Shown here piece after piece: positions 36,948 through 46,452 of a stretch of DNA of 64,000 bases. The stretch is from Gordonia jinhuaensis (GTDB lineage Bacteria > Actinomycetota > Actinomycetes > Mycobacteriales > Mycobacteriaceae): assembly GCF_014639795.1 (NCBI RefSeq), contig NZ_BMGC01000023.1, positions 1 through 64,000 on the forward strand, in the 5' to 3' direction. Under the pieces are notes generated by a model. The model saw only the letters and a list, made by a program, of their open reading frames with translations. It made no database searches and was not told the origin of the DNA. Every line of letters begins with the position of its first letter. Position 1 is the first letter of the stretch. The position numbers and the translations under genes are program-made.

Positions 36948-37007
36948 CAACTAGTTGGTCGCGAAAGCCACTCGCAACCAGCGTCCGACGAGAGGGGTGG
37001 TGACACG

Positions 37008-37625
37008 GTGACGATCGATTCAGCGATGACCGAACCGACGACCAGCGCCTCAGTAACCACCGAACCGGCGACCACCGGCCAGGTTGGTACCGATCAGGCC
37101 GCGCGTCGTGAGTCCATCGAACTTCTCGTCACCGGTCTGCGTCGCTACGGCATGTTCCGCGAAAGCATGCTGACCTCACGCGATCACGGAAAGAGTCCCT
37201 TCCCTTCGGGCCGCGGCGGTGATCTCGCGGTGGAGAAGTCGGCCTACCGCTGTCTGTTCGCGCTCGACAAACGCCCCGCACGGTCGGGCGAGCTGGCCGA
37301 GTATCTGCACGCAGACCCCTCGACGGTGAGCCGACACGTTGCGCAGCTCGTGGACGCCGGCCACGTGCAGCGCGAGCCGGACCCGCGCGACGGCCGGGCC
37401 TCGGTGCTCGCGCTCACCGACAACGGACGAGAGTTCGTGGCATCGCTGCGCGCCGAGCGTGCGGCCTTCCTGGACCGCATCCTCGACGACTGGGAGACCG
37501 GTGACCTCGAGTCCGTCGCGGCGCTGTTCACCCGACTCATGGACCGCTTCGAGGAGCACATCTCGGGCGCGCCCGGCGGGTCGCCTGCCGCCTCGACCCC
37601 GGGACGCACCGGTACCGGTGCCTGA
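37008..37625 (+). CDS. MarR family transcriptional regulator
   Basis: A 205-residue winged-helix regulator. After a Thr-rich N-terminal extension of about 35 residues, the wHTH spans about 75-145, with RSGELAEYLHADPSTVSRHVAQLVDAGHVQREPDPRDGRASVLALTDNG as recognition helix and wing. It sits 143 bases upstream of a 14-TM drug exporter, a classic local repressor arrangement. GTG 37008 or ATG 37026 may be the start. Confidence 0.9.
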   Translation: MTIDSAMTEPTTSASVTTEPATTGQVGTDQAARRESIELLVTGLRRYGMFRESMLTSRDHGKSPFPSGRGGDLAVEKSAYRCLFALDKRPARSGELAEYLHADPSTVSRHVAQLVDAGHVQREPDPRDGRASVLALTDNGREFVASLRAERAAFLDRILDDWETGDLESVAALFTRLMDRFEEHISGAPGGSPAASTPGRTGTGA

Positions 37626-37768
37626 GCCTGAAACAGCTCACCCGCTTGCCCTGATCGCGTGTCGCAGCCGCTCGGCGCGACGACCTCACCCACACACCGC
37701 CCGCACAGCCCGCGAGAGACACAGTCCGACATCTCCCGCAAGGACGGTCCGATCAAGAAAGTCATCAC

Positions 37769-39505
37769 ATGTCGACCAATTCCGCCCCGGCGGATGCGGG
37801 CCACTTCACCGGCCCGAACCTGAGCCATCGGCAGATCCTGACCATCATGGCGGGGCTGCTCGCGGGCATGTTCCTCGCGGCACTCGACCAGACCATCGTG
37901 TCCACGGCGATCCGCACGATCGCTGACGACCTCAACGGGTACTCGCTGCAGGCATGGGTCACCACCGCCTACCTGATCACCGCGACGATCTCGACGCCGC
38001 TCTACGGCAAGTTGTCGGATATGTACGGCCGCAAGAAGCTGTTCATGTTCGCCATCACGGTCTTCGTCATCGGGTCGTTCCTGTGCTCGACCTCGACATC
38101 GATGTACGAACTCGCCGCCTTCCGCGCGCTGCAGGGTGTCGGTGCCGGCGGTCTGATGTCGCTGGCGCTGACCATCATCGGCGACATCGTGCCGCCGCGT
38201 GAACGCGCCAAGTACCAGGGTTACTTCCTCGCGGTCTTCGGCACCTCGAGCGTGCTCGGTCCGGTGCTCGGCGGTCTGTTCTCCGGCCAGAACTCGATCC
38301 TGTGGATCTCCGGTTGGCGGTGGGTGTTCCTGGTCAACGTGCCGATCGGCATCCTCGCGCTCGGTCTGGTGTTCAAGGTGCTCAACTATGAGCAGAAGAA
38401 GACCTCAGCCGATCGCGGTCGCGTGGACTGGTGGGGCGCTGCCGCGCTGACCATTGGTCTGGTGCCGCTGCTGATCGTCGCCGAGCAGGGCCGCACCTGG
38501 GGATGGGGATCGCCGGCCGCGATCATTTGCTACATCGTCGGCGCGGTCGGCATCGCCGCCTTCGTGTGGATCGAACACAAGATGGGCGAACGCGCGATCA
38601 TCCCGTTGCGGGTGTTCAACAACCGCGTCTTCGCCCAGGGTGTCGGCATCTCGCTGGTGGTCGGCGCGGTCATGTTCGGCGGTATCTCGATGCTGCCGCA
38701 GTACTTCCAGGTGCTGCGCGGATCGAGTCCGACGATCGCAGGCCTGCAGATGCTCCCGATGGTGCTCGGCCTGATGTCGGCCTCGATCGTGTCGGGTCAG
38801 TTCATCTCGCGCACCGGGCGCTACAAGATCTTCCCGATCATCGGCGCGGTCCTCATGACCATCGCGACCTTCATGCTGCACTACGTGGGGACGGGCACCC
38901 CGATCTACGTCGTGATGATCTTCGCGTTCCTGCTGGGATTCGGTCTGGGCAATCTCATGCAGCCGATGACGCTGGCCATGCAGAACGCGTTGCCGATGAA
39001 GGACATGGGCGTGTCCACCGGTGTGGCGACGTTCTTCCGCCAGATCGGCGGAACCCTGGGTGTGGCGGTGTTCTTCTCGCTGCTGTTCAGCCTGATGGGT
39101 CCCAACATCACCGACAACATGAGGGCCGCCTCCACCACGCCCGAGTTCAAGTCGGCGGTCGTGAAGGCCACGCAGTCCCACGACGGCCAGGTGTCGGCCT
39201 TCGGTGACGCACTGGCATCCGGTCACGGTTCGACCGGCGGGGTCCTCGACGACACGTCGGTGATCGCACGCCTGCCGCATGCGCTCGCCGAGCCGATCGA
39301 GAAGGGATTCGCCGATGCGATGGACACCGTGTTCTTGTCTGTGTCGATCCTGGCGTTGATCGCGGTGGTGCTGGTGCTGTTCTGGAAGGAGATACCGCTG
39401 CGGGCCGCCGGTCGGGCACCGGTGGAGATCTCGCGGGAGACCGAGGCCTTCGAAGCGCAGAAACTCGCCGAGCGCACCGCGGGATCCGAGGAGGGTGATC
39501 GCTGA
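37769..39505 (+). CDS. MFS multidrug exporter, DHA2 (EmrB/QacA) family
   Basis: A 578-residue membrane protein with about fourteen transmembrane helices. Characteristic blocks are LDQTIVSTAIRTIADDL in TM1, GKLSDMYGRKK (motif A) and GVGAGGLMSLALTIIGDIVPPRERAKYQGYF (motif C region). It is a proton-driven exporter of lipophilic or cationic compounds. An extracytoplasmic loop near residues 450-520 precedes the final helix. Likely controlled by the upstream MarR protein. Confidence 0.92.
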   Translation: MSTNSAPADAGHFTGPNLSHRQILTIMAGLLAGMFLAALDQTIVSTAIRTIADDLNGYSLQAWVTTAYLITATISTPLYGKLSDMYGRKKLFMFAITVFVIGSFLCSTSTSMYELAAFRALQGVGAGGLMSLALTIIGDIVPPRERAKYQGYFLAVFGTSSVLGPVLGGLFSGQNSILWISGWRWVFLVNVPIGILALGLVFKVLNYEQKKTSADRGRVDWWGAAALTIGLVPLLIVAEQGRTWGWGSPAAIICYIVGAVGIAAFVWIEHKMGERAIIPLRVFNNRVFAQGVGISLVVGAVMFGGISMLPQYFQVLRGSSPTIAGLQMLPMVLGLMSASIVSGQFISRTGRYKIFPIIGAVLMTIATFMLHYVGTGTPIYVVMIFAFLLGFGLGNLMQPMTLAMQNALPMKDMGVSTGVATFFRQIGGTLGVAVFFSLLFSLMGPNITDNMRAASTTPEFKSAVVKATQSHDGQVSAFGDALASGHGSTGGVLDDTSVIARLPHALAEPIEKGFADAMDTVFLSVSILALIAVVLVLFWKEIPLRAAGRAPVEISRETEAFEAQKLAERTAGSEEGDR

Positions 39506-39519
39506 GGCGACCCGCAACG

Positions 39520-39563
39520 AAAAAACGGGCCGGTCAGATCATCAGTGTGATCTGACCGGCCCG
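39520..39563 (-). terminator. Intrinsic terminator downstream of ppa
   Basis: A perfect 16-bp stem (CGGGCCGGTCAGATCA at 39526-39541 and its complement at 39548-39563) with a six-base loop. Read on the minus strand it is followed by six T residues (39520-39525), a canonical rho-independent terminator for the inorganic pyrophosphatase gene. It may also stop transcripts of the exporter from the other side. Confidence 0.92.
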
Positions 39564-39635
39564 ATTGTTGCCGGTGCTCGTCAAGAACGGCTCGTCACGA
39601 ACAGTTCTTCAGGACCGGTTCGTCAGGAATGCGGG

Positions 39636-40124
39636 TCAGCTATGCGTCTCGGCAACACGTGCCGCCGCCTGCGCGGCGGTCTTCTCGGCTTCGCTCTTGC
39701 CGACCCACTTGCCCGGATCCACATGCTTGCCCGGCTCGAGGTCCTTGTAGTGCTCGAAGAAGTGCGAGATCGCCGAGAGCTCGTACTCATCGACGTCCCC
39801 GACGTCCTGGATGTGGTCCCATCGCACGTCGTCGGCGGGCACCGCGAGGAGCTTGTCGTCGCCGCCGGCCTCATCGCTCATGGTGAACATGCCCACCACA
39901 CGAGCCTTGACCACGACGCCGGGGTAGACCGACTCGGGCATCAGCACCAGGCAGTCGAGCGGATCGCCGTCCTCGCCGAGCGTGTCGTCGACGTAGCCGT
40001 AATCGGCCGGATAGCCGAACGAGGTGTAGAGGTAGCGGTCGAGGTGCACGCGGCCGGTTTTGTGATCGACTTCGTACTTGTTGCGCGAGCCCTTGGGGAT
40101 CTCGATGATGACGTCGAATTCCAC
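39636..40124 (-). CDS. ppa: Inorganic pyrophosphatase (family I)
   Basis: A 162-residue soluble enzyme splitting pyrophosphate. The metal-binding signature [16 protein letters not shown] is intact, as are [11 protein letters not shown] and the LGLVL-type core. Length is typical for bacterial hexameric enzymes. GTG start with AGGAGA about 11 bases upstream. Position next to dacB and tilS matches M. tuberculosis Rv3628. Confidence 0.95.
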   Translation of the reverse strand: MEFDVIIEIPKGSRNKYEVDHKTGRVHLDRYLYTSFGYPADYGYVDDTLGEDGDPLDCLVLMPESVYPGVVVKARVVGMFTMSDEAGGDDKLLAVPADDVRWDHIQDVGDVDEYELSAISHFFEHYKDLEPGKHVDPGKWVGKSEAEKTAAQAAARVAETHS

Positions 40125-40275
40125 GGTCGTCGTGTCTCCTGTGTCGGCAAACGGGTGAACGGTCACCACAACGATACTGTTGCAGGACGCGGGCGGAAGC
40201 CGCAGGGCACGAACAGTCGCAAGGCGTGGGAGTCCGGTGCGATCGAGGCACGGGCGCGGGTGATGTGGAGGCAAT

Positions 40276-41685
40276 GTGGGAGAGAGTCGGACCGGCAGGT
40301 CCTCGCGCAAGGGCCTGCTGTGGACGTTGATCCCACTGGTGGTAATCGTGATTGTCGCCGTCATCGTGGTGGTGGTCGCCACGCATGTGGACGACGACTC
40401 GACCGCGACCCCGGCAGGTATCCCGCCGCGACCGGCACTGATCCAACCGGTGGCCACCATCGCGCCGGTCAACGCGTCTGACCCCGAACCCACGCCGGAG
40501 GGTGTCGCCGCCACGCTGACGCCGCTGGTCGGCGTGCCGGCGGTGGGCAACCTGACCGGCGAGGTGATCGATGCGATCTCGGGTACGTCGCTGTGGTCGC
40601 GCAACCCCACCACCCCGATGACCCCTGCTTCGGCCACCAAGATCCTCACCGCGGCGGCAGCGCTGTTGTCGCTGCCGCTCGATGGGCGTATCACCACCAA
40701 CGCGGTGATGGGCCCGGGCGGACAGGTGATCCTCGTCGGGGCCGGTGACCCCACACTGACCGAGCAGCCGGTCGGCCAACCGACACTGTTCACCACACCT
40801 CCGCGGATCTCCGACCTCGCCGCGCAGATCCGGCGCTCAGGAGTTGCCGTCACCTCGGTGGGGGTCGACACCAGCGCCTTCAGTGGCCCGTCGATGGCCT
40901 CCACCTGGGAGACGTCTGACATCGCTGCGGGCAACATCGCCCCGATCCAGTCGCTGATGGCCGACTCCGGTCGCAAGGACCCCCTCGGGCTGTACTCGCC
41001 ACGCACCGCGACGCCGGCGGTCGACGCGGGATCGGCACTCGCACGTGCGCTGGGACTGTCCGGCGACGCGGTCCGCGAGGTCACTGCGCCGGCCGGCGCG
41101 AAGGTGCTCGCCTCGGTCACCTCGGCTCCGCTGTCGACACGTCTGGCCGACATGGTGACCCAGTCCGACGACGTGCTCGCCGAGACCATCGGTATCGAGG
41201 TGTCCAGGGCGACGGGCGGGCAGGCCAGCCTCGTCGGCGCGGTGTCGGCGGTGCGAAAAGTTCTTGCCGACAACGGCTTCGACCTGACCGGGGTGACCCT
41301 GGACGACGTCAACGGACTGTCGGTCGGGAACCGGATCCCGGCGTCGCTGCTGGCTTCCATCATCGAGTCGGCGGCCGGCGGCAACGCTGTGGCGGCCACC
41401 AAGCCCGCGGCACAGGCCAAGCTGCGACCACTGCTCGACACCTTCCCCGTGGGCGGTGCAAACGGCACACTGTCCGACCGGTTCGTCGGGGAGCAGTCGG
41501 GTGCGGGATGGGTGCGCGCGAAAACGGGTACGTTGACCGGTGTGAGCACACTGTCCGGCATCGTCCAGACCACCGACAACCGTGTGCTGGTCTTTGCGCT
41601 CATGTCCTCGGGCACCAATCCCGCCGATGCCCGTCCCGCACTCGACGACATCGCCTCGGCGCTGCATGGATGCGGTTGCCGGTGA
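40276..41685 (+). CDS. dacB: D-alanyl-D-alanine carboxypeptidase/endopeptidase (PBP4-type, S13)
   Basis: A 469-residue membrane-anchored penicillin-binding protein (Rv3627c-like) with one N-terminal transmembrane helix (residues 13-36) and an extracytoplasmic catalytic domain. The active-site motifs are Ser119-x-x-Lys122 (SATK) and Lys416-Thr-Gly (KTG). The second motif reads Ser297-Asp-Asp299 where S13 enzymes usually have Ser-x-Asn, an oddity worth checking. It trims peptidoglycan stem peptides. The next gene starts inside its 3' end. Confidence 0.9.
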   Translation: MGESRTGRSSRKGLLWTLIPLVVIVIVAVIVVVVATHVDDDSTATPAGIPPRPALIQPVATIAPVNASDPEPTPEGVAATLTPLVGVPAVGNLTGEVIDAISGTSLWSRNPTTPMTPASATKILTAAAALLSLPLDGRITTNAVMGPGGQVILVGAGDPTLTEQPVGQPTLFTTPPRISDLAAQIRRSGVAVTSVGVDTSAFSGPSMASTWETSDIAAGNIAPIQSLMADSGRKDPLGLYSPRTATPAVDAGSALARALGLSGDAVREVTAPAGAKVLASVTSAPLSTRLADMVTQSDDVLAETIGIEVSRATGGQASLVGAVSAVRKVLADNGFDLTGVTLDDVNGLSVGNRIPASLLASIIESAAGGNAVAATKPAAQAKLRPLLDTFPVGGANGTLSDRFVGEQSGAGWVRAKTGTLTGVSTLSGIVQTTDNRVLVFALMSSGTNPADARPALDDIASALHGCGCR

Positions 41686-42839
41686 CGCCGGACCAGCCAT
41701 CGCCGGACCAGTCGGCACCAGACCAGTCGGCACCAGACCAGTCGGCATCAAACCAGTCACTGCCGGATCAGCCGGTTGCCGCCCCATCCGAGCGCGAGCG
41801 TGACTCGCGGCCGGGGGCGCGGGTGGATTGGGGCACCGCGGCATCGGTCGGGCGTCGACTGGCCAAGGGTGGACCCAAGGTCACCACGTACACCTGGGAG
41901 CAGGCCAGGGCAGAGCTCGTCGCCGCCGCGGCCACCGCGGAGAAGCCGGTCCGCGAGGTGACCGGGCTCGCCGATGGGCTCGCCGTGCCCGTGGCGCAGG
42001 CGCTCGACCGCAAGGAATGGGTCACCGCGGCGACCAGTTCGATGTCGGCGATGCTCGGCGAGGACGGCGACTCGCCGACGGGCCTGTCGGCGATCACCGC
42101 ACGGGTGGGCGGTGTGCAGGCGGGCGGATTGCTCGCGGTGCTCTCGAGCGCGATCCTCGGTCAGTACGACCCGTTCAGCATCGACCCGGTCAGTGGCGAG
42201 TTGGGTGTGCTGTTGCTGGTGACCCCCAACATCATTGCCACCGAACGGGCGTTGCACGTGGTGCCGCAGGATTTCCGGCTGTGGGTCTGTCTGCACGAGG
42301 TGACTCATCGTGTGCAGTTCTCGGCCAATCCCTGGCTGCGCGACTACATGCTCGACAACATCGCCGTGCTCACCCGCGACACCGGCGAGAGTAGTGCCGA
42401 GATCATCGCCCGTCTCACCGCCGCGGTGCGCAGCGACCGGCCGCGGGAGAAGGGTGTTCTCGGGATGATGCAGCTGCTGCAGACACCCGAACAGTACGAC
42501 GCCTTCACCCGCATGATGATGCTCGGCACGCTCCTGGAGGGACACGCCGACCATGTGATGGATGCCGTGGGGCCCGACTACGTGCCCAGCGTCGAACGCA
42601 TCCGCGAGGCCTTCGACCAGCGCAGACAACGCCCGCAGAATCCGGTCCAACGACTTCTGCGCGCCCTGATGGGGATGGACGCCAAACTCGCGCAGTACAT
42701 CCGGGGCAAAGCATTCGTCGACGAGGTGGTCGAGAAGGTGGGGATGAGTCGGTTCAACACCGTCTGGTCGAACCCGCACACACTGCCGCGTCCCGACGAG
42801 ATCGATGAGCCTCAGCGTTGGATCGACCGCGTGTTGTGA
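41670..42839 (+). CDS. Zinc-dependent metalloprotease, DUF2342 family (Rv3626c-like)
   Basis: A protein of about 389 residues with HEVTH (209-213), an HExxH zinc motif, and the later [12 protein letters not shown] segment supplying a third ligand. The family is widespread in actinobacteria; some are annotated as coenzyme F420 biosynthesis-associated, but the function is unproven. The first 30 residues are a low-complexity DQSAP repeat that may be untranslated or variable: ATG 41670 overlaps dacB by 16 bases and GTG 41682 overlaps it by four. It is coupled at its 3' end to tilS. Confidence 0.87.
   Translation: MRLPVTPDQPSPDQSAPDQSAPDQSASNQSLPDQPVAAPSERERDSRPGARVDWGTAASVGRRLAKGGPKVTTYTWEQARAELVAAAATAEKPVREVTGLADGLAVPVAQALDRKEWVTAATSSMSAMLGEDGDSPTGLSAITARVGGVQAGGLLAVLSSAILGQYDPFSIDPVSGELGVLLLVTPNIIATERALHVVPQDFRLWVCLHEVTHRVQFSANPWLRDYMLDNIAVLTRDTGESSAEIIARLTAAVRSDRPREKGVLGMMQLLQTPEQYDAFTRMMMLGTLLEGHADHVMDAVGPDYVPSVERIREAFDQRRQRPQNPVQRLLRALMGMDAKLAQYIRGKAFVDEVVEKVGMSRFNTVWSNPHTLPRPDEIDEPQRWIDRVL
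41706..41765 (+). repeat. 15-bp tandem repeats at the metalloprotease N-terminus
   Basis: The unit GACCAGTCGGCACCA occurs at 41706, 41721 and 41736 (last copy with one change), followed by a degenerate fourth unit. It encodes Asp-Gln-Ser-Ala-Pro repeats in frame. As in the secreted protein at 19357, the unit length keeps the frame. Confidence 0.9.
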
Positions 42840-43801
42840 CGCCCGCGGGGTGTTCTGGAGGTCGTGCGATCACTGAGATCACCACGGCGGTAACGGAGTT
42901 CGTGGCCGCACACGAACTCGGCAGGCGGGTGTGTGTCGGATTGTCCGGTGGTGCCGACTCGTTGTCGCTGACCGCGGCATCGGTCCGTGCGGGTCTGGAC
43001 GTCTGTGCTCTCGTGGTCGATCACGGGTTACAGGACGGCTCGGCACAGGTCGCCTCGCGGGCCGCCAGAGCGGCCGAGCGACTCGGCGCCCGTGCGCAGG
43101 TGATCACCGTCGAGGTCTCCGGGAGTGGCGGAATGGAGGCGGCTGCGCGCGATGCCCGCTATCGCGCACTCGCCGAGCACCGGGGGGAGCGACCGGTGTT
43201 GTTGGCGCACACGCTCGATGATCAGGCCGAGACCGTATTACTCGGTCTCGCACGCGGTTCGGGCCCGCGCTCGATCGCGGGGATGAGGCCGTGGAGCCGA
43301 CCGTGGGGACGGCCGCTGCTGGGCGTGCGCCGTGCGCGTACCCGCGCGGCCTGCGACGAGATGGGCCTTGTGCCACACGAAGATCCGCATAATGTCGATC
43401 CGAGGTTCACTCGCGTGCGATTGCGTACCGAGGTGCTTCCCCTGCTCGAGGAGGTGTGCCAGGGAGGTGTTGCGCAGGCTTTGGCGCGGACCGCGCGTCT
43501 CCTGCGTGAGGACATCGACTGCCTGGATGACGTTGCAGCCCATCAGCAGGTCGATGGGGAAGAGGTCGCTGTCGCCGACCTCGCCGCACACCCGCCGGCG
43601 ATCCGCCGCCGCGTGCTACGGCTGTGGCTGGGCAGATGGAACACGGCGCCGACGGCATCGGTGATCGATGCCGTCGACGCCCTGATCGTCGACTGGCACG
43701 GGCAGGGCCCGGTGGCCATCGGTGGTGACCCGCAGTGGCGGATCAGCATTGTCCGTCGCGACGGTGTGCTGTCAGCCCTGCGCAGCGCGCGCGATCAGTG
43801 A
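42836..43801 (+). CDS. tilS: tRNA(Ile)-lysidine synthase
   Basis: A 321-residue N-type ATP pyrophosphatase that converts the wobble cytidine of tRNA-Ile(CAU) to lysidine. The P-loop SGGADS is at 37-42, and LLAHTLDDQAETVLLGLARGSG is the family block after it. Length equals the short actinobacterial form. GTG overlaps the metalloprotease stop by four bases. In mycobacteria hpt follows directly; here three unrelated secreted-protein genes on the opposite strand intervene. Confidence 0.93.
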   Translation: MTPAGCSGGRAITEITTAVTEFVAAHELGRRVCVGLSGGADSLSLTAASVRAGLDVCALVVDHGLQDGSAQVASRAARAAERLGARAQVITVEVSGSGGMEAAARDARYRALAEHRGERPVLLAHTLDDQAETVLLGLARGSGPRSIAGMRPWSRPWGRPLLGVRRARTRAACDEMGLVPHEDPHNVDPRFTRVRLRTEVLPLLEEVCQGGVAQALARTARLLREDIDCLDDVAAHQQVDGEEVAVADLAAHPPAIRRRVLRLWLGRWNTAPTASVIDAVDALIVDWHGQGPVAIGGDPQWRISIVRRDGVLSALRSARDQ

Positions 43802-43815
43802 ACTCCGACTTGGCT

Positions 43816-43862
43816 GTCAGACGGTCAGACGGTCAGCCGGTTGAGTTCGCCGGTTGAGTTCT
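43816..43862. repeat. Small tandem duplications between tilS and a convergent gene
   Basis: GTCAGACG occurs twice (43816, 43824) with a third diverged copy, and CCGGTTGAGTTC is duplicated at 43837 and 43850. The second duplication touches the stop of the convergent secreted-protein gene. This looks like replication slippage at the edge of the inserted block. Confidence 0.8.
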
Positions 43863-44620
43863 CAGCGCAACTTGGCCTTGAGCGCAGCCATCTGAGACTG
43901 CGCGTCGGCGGTGGAGGCCTTGGACAGCGTGACCGAGAGCTTGTTGTTCGGCCCCGACACGATCGCGGTCAGCAGCGGGGTCAGTGCACCGCAGTTGTGG
44001 AAGGCCGGGATGTCGTAGCTGCCGTCGAGTTGGCCGAGTTTTCCGGTGGCCTGATCCACGTACTCGGTGCCGAGTGCCCCGCCGGAGAGGGTGGCTTCGG
44101 TCTTGGTGGTCTCGCAGTTCTTGCCCACGAGGTTCACCGACGACGACCCGGGTGCGGCATCGAGGCCGAGGGGAGCCACCGAGTCGATCTTCACCTTGAA
44201 TGACTGCTTGGCATTGATCTTGATGGACGCACCGACGGTGCCGGTTCCGGTGACCGGACCGGCGTCGACGACGGAGATCTTCATGGACGCGAGATTGATG
44301 GGGCCGAGCTGCAGCTTGGCAGACGCCTGCTTGAGGGCGAGGGTGCCGCTGATCGGGTAGATCGTGTTCCCGTGCTCGTCGGTACCAGCCGGGTTGCCGA
44401 GATCGAGTTCGGTGTTCAGCGGTGAGTTTCCGAAATCGACGTTGAGGCCCAGCTTCGCGACCGTGGTGGTGGTGTGCGCCGTGAAGGGGAACGCAATTGT
44501 GGCTGCGGACGCCGAACCGGTGCCGGCCACAACCATGCCCGCAGCAGCGCCGACTGCGACGATGCCAGCGGCGGTGGAACGAATAGTCTTGCGGCCGAGA
44601 GAATTGCGCAAAGAGATCAT
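43862..44620 (-). CDS. Secreted two-cysteine protein, paralog 1 of 3
   Basis: A 252-residue exported protein with a Sec signal peptide ending GTGSASA near residue 39. The mature part is rich in Thr/Val/Gly with alternating beta-strand character. It shares with the two genes upstream of it: TTVAKLGL, a LQLGPINLASMKISVVD-type strand pair, FKVKIDSVAPLGLDAAPGSS, a first cysteine in NLVGKNC (Cys169) and a second in AFHNCGALTPLL (Cys210). These two cysteines probably form a disulfide. No known family recognised; envelope or surface location is expected. GGAG lies 11 bases before the ATG. Confidence 0.8.
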   Translation of the reverse strand: MISLRNSLGRKTIRSTAAGIVAVGAAAGMVVAGTGSASAATIAFPFTAHTTTTVAKLGLNVDFGNSPLNTELDLGNPAGTDEHGNTIYPISGTLALKQASAKLQLGPINLASMKISVVDAGPVTGTGTVGASIKINAKQSFKVKIDSVAPLGLDAAPGSSSVNLVGKNCETTKTEATLSGGALGTEYVDQATGKLGQLDGSYDIPAFHNCGALTPLLTAIVSGPNNKLSVTLSKASTADAQSQMAALKAKLR

Positions 44621-44909
44621 GTTGAGTTCTGCTCCAAGTTGTCATGCATTGTCCCGCGTCGTCGCGGCACGAGAAGCAGTATGTCCACGTGCTCGCAGGC
44701 AAACCTCAGCTTTTGCTCAGGTTCGGTGAATGCGACAACCCGGGTTGCTCGAATTGCTGCTCGGGCGGCAGGGATCGACGAGTGTTTTGTTAGCCACCAC
44801 AATCAACTCCGCCGACCGGGCTGGGAGCAGGTGGGAGGCGATGCCGGTCGCTGTCCCTATCGAGGACGGCGACCGGCATCTACCGACTACATTCGGCGCG
44901 TGGCGTCGA

Positions 44910-45602
44910 TCAGGCGGGGTTCGCGAGGGTGGCGGCGAAAGTGATGTGCCGGCCGGTCAGTGCCGCATCGACGGCAGGGGTCAGCAGCCCACAGCCGGAG
45001 AACAGGCCGATCGTCGAGTCGGCGGTCACGGTGCCGATGGAGGTCGGGGTGGCGTTCTTGGCACCGTAGTAGGTGCCCGACCAGTTTGCGGCGATCGGCA
45101 GGCTCTGGCAGGTCTTGCCGACGAGATTGGTCGCCGACGAGCCGGAGATGGTGGTCGGCGTGGCCGAGACGACCTTGATGCGATACGGCGCCGATGCCTT
45201 GATGGCGATCCCGTCGGGGCTGTCGGTGGCGGTGCCCTTGAGGCTGCCGGACTCCACGATCGCCAGCTTTACGTCGACGCCGATCGGACCGAGATGCACT
45301 GTGGCCATGCCGAGGTCACTGGGCAGTCCGATGGTGCCGGTGAGGGGGTAGACGTCCTCGGCGGTGGCCTTGCCGTACTTGAACACCGCGGTGGCGCCCG
45401 TGGCCTCGCCGGCGAAGCCGATCTTCGAGCTGGCCTTGACCGTGGCGGTGGTCGCGGTCTGTTCGGTGTCGGCGGCCGAGGCGGCACCGGTGCCCGCGAT
45501 CGCGGCCGCGAGGGCGCCCGAAGCGATCAGCGTTGCGGTTGCCGAGCGGATGACCTTGGTGCGCAACGGCTTAGGGGTGATCGAGGTTGATGCAATCGAC
45601 AT
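44910..45602 (-). CDS. Secreted two-cysteine protein, paralog 2 of 3
   Basis: A 230-residue exported protein, signal peptide ending GTGAASA near residue 43. It is the most diverged of the three but keeps the framework: YPLTGTIGLPSDLGMATVHLGPIGVDVKLAIVESG, YRIKVVSATP, NLVGKTC (Cys165) and FSGCGLLTPAVDAAL (Cys204). Spacing between the cysteines (39) is like that in the others (41 and 36). The ribosome site is weak. A 289-base non-coding gap separates it from paralog 1, and its own promoter is likely. Confidence 0.8.
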   Translation of the reverse strand: MSIASTSITPKPLRTKVIRSATATLIASGALAAAIAGTGAASAADTEQTATTATVKASSKIGFAGEATGATAVFKYGKATAEDVYPLTGTIGLPSDLGMATVHLGPIGVDVKLAIVESGSLKGTATDSPDGIAIKASAPYRIKVVSATPTTISGSSATNLVGKTCQSLPIAANWSGTYYGAKNATPTSIGTVTADSTIGLFSGCGLLTPAVDAALTGRHITFAATLANPA

Positions 45603-45768
45603 TGACAGATCTTTCTTCGATGTACTGCGCCGATAGCGGAATGATCCGCCCGACGTCAGTTGGTGAGGAGAATCCGAGAGGTGTTCTCGAATCCGGACCG
45701 GGACGGTACGAAACAGCCCCGACAGATCTCGGTGCCCCCGACGAACACCGTGGGTGACAGACGCCTGA

Positions 45769-46452
45769 TCAGGCGGTGGTGTGCGGTCTCAGATCCACCG
45801 ACAGGGTGTTGCCGTCACCGGAGACAAGGGTGGTGAGCACGTCGGTGAGCGCACCGCAGTTGTGGAAGGCCGGAATCGTGTACGTGCCGGTCAGAGTTCC
45901 TGACATCGTCTTGAAGGTTCCGGCGAGATCGCCGGAGAGGTCTGCGGTGGTGGCCTCGGTCATGCACTTGGTGCCCACCAGGTTCAGTGTCGACGAGCCG
46001 GGTGCCTTGTCCAGGCCGAGTGGGACCAGCGAGGTGATCTGCACCTTGAACTTCTGGCTGACCTTGGTGTTCACCTTGCCGCCGGCGAGCAGGACTGAAC
46101 CCGTGGTCTCCGGGTCGACGACCTTCATGGTGATCGCCGCCAGCTTCACCGGGCCGACCTTCAGATCGGTGGTGGCCTGCGGGAGTTCCAGGGTCGAGGT
46201 GAGTGGCAGGCGCCCGTCGGGACCGGCCTTGAACGCCACCTCGCCGGTCATCGTGGTGGTGGGGAAGGAGGTGGTCAGTCCGAGCTTGGCGACTGTGGTG
46301 TGTGCGGTGGCGTCGAGGGTGAGCGGGATGCTCAGGGCCGAGGCCGATCCGGTGCCCACAACGGCGACTGCAGCGGCCGCGGACGCTGCGACGGCACCCG
46401 CTGTGAGGGTGCGAATCGCTCTGCGTGAGCGAGGATTACGGAAAACTGACAT
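45769..46452 (-). CDS. Secreted two-cysteine protein, paralog 3 of 3
   Basis: A 227-residue exported protein with a signal peptide ending GTGSASA near residue 39. It is close to paralog 1: HTTVAKLGLTTSF, LKVGPVKLAAITMKVVDPETTGS, FKVQITSLVPLGLDKAPGSSTLNLVGTKC (Cys163 at the end) and YTIPAFHNCGALTDVL (Cys199). ATG 46452 has GTGGAG 12 bases upstream. The high similarity to paralog 1 with a diverged gene between suggests at least two duplication steps. Confidence 0.82.
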   Translation of the reverse strand: MSVFRNPRSRRAIRTLTAGAVAASAAAAVAVVGTGSASALSIPLTLDATAHTTVAKLGLTTSFPTTTMTGEVAFKAGPDGRLPLTSTLELPQATTDLKVGPVKLAAITMKVVDPETTGSVLLAGGKVNTKVSQKFKVQITSLVPLGLDKAPGSSTLNLVGTKCMTEATTADLSGDLAGTFKTMSGTLTGTYTIPAFHNCGALTDVLTTLVSGDGNTLSVDLRPHTTA

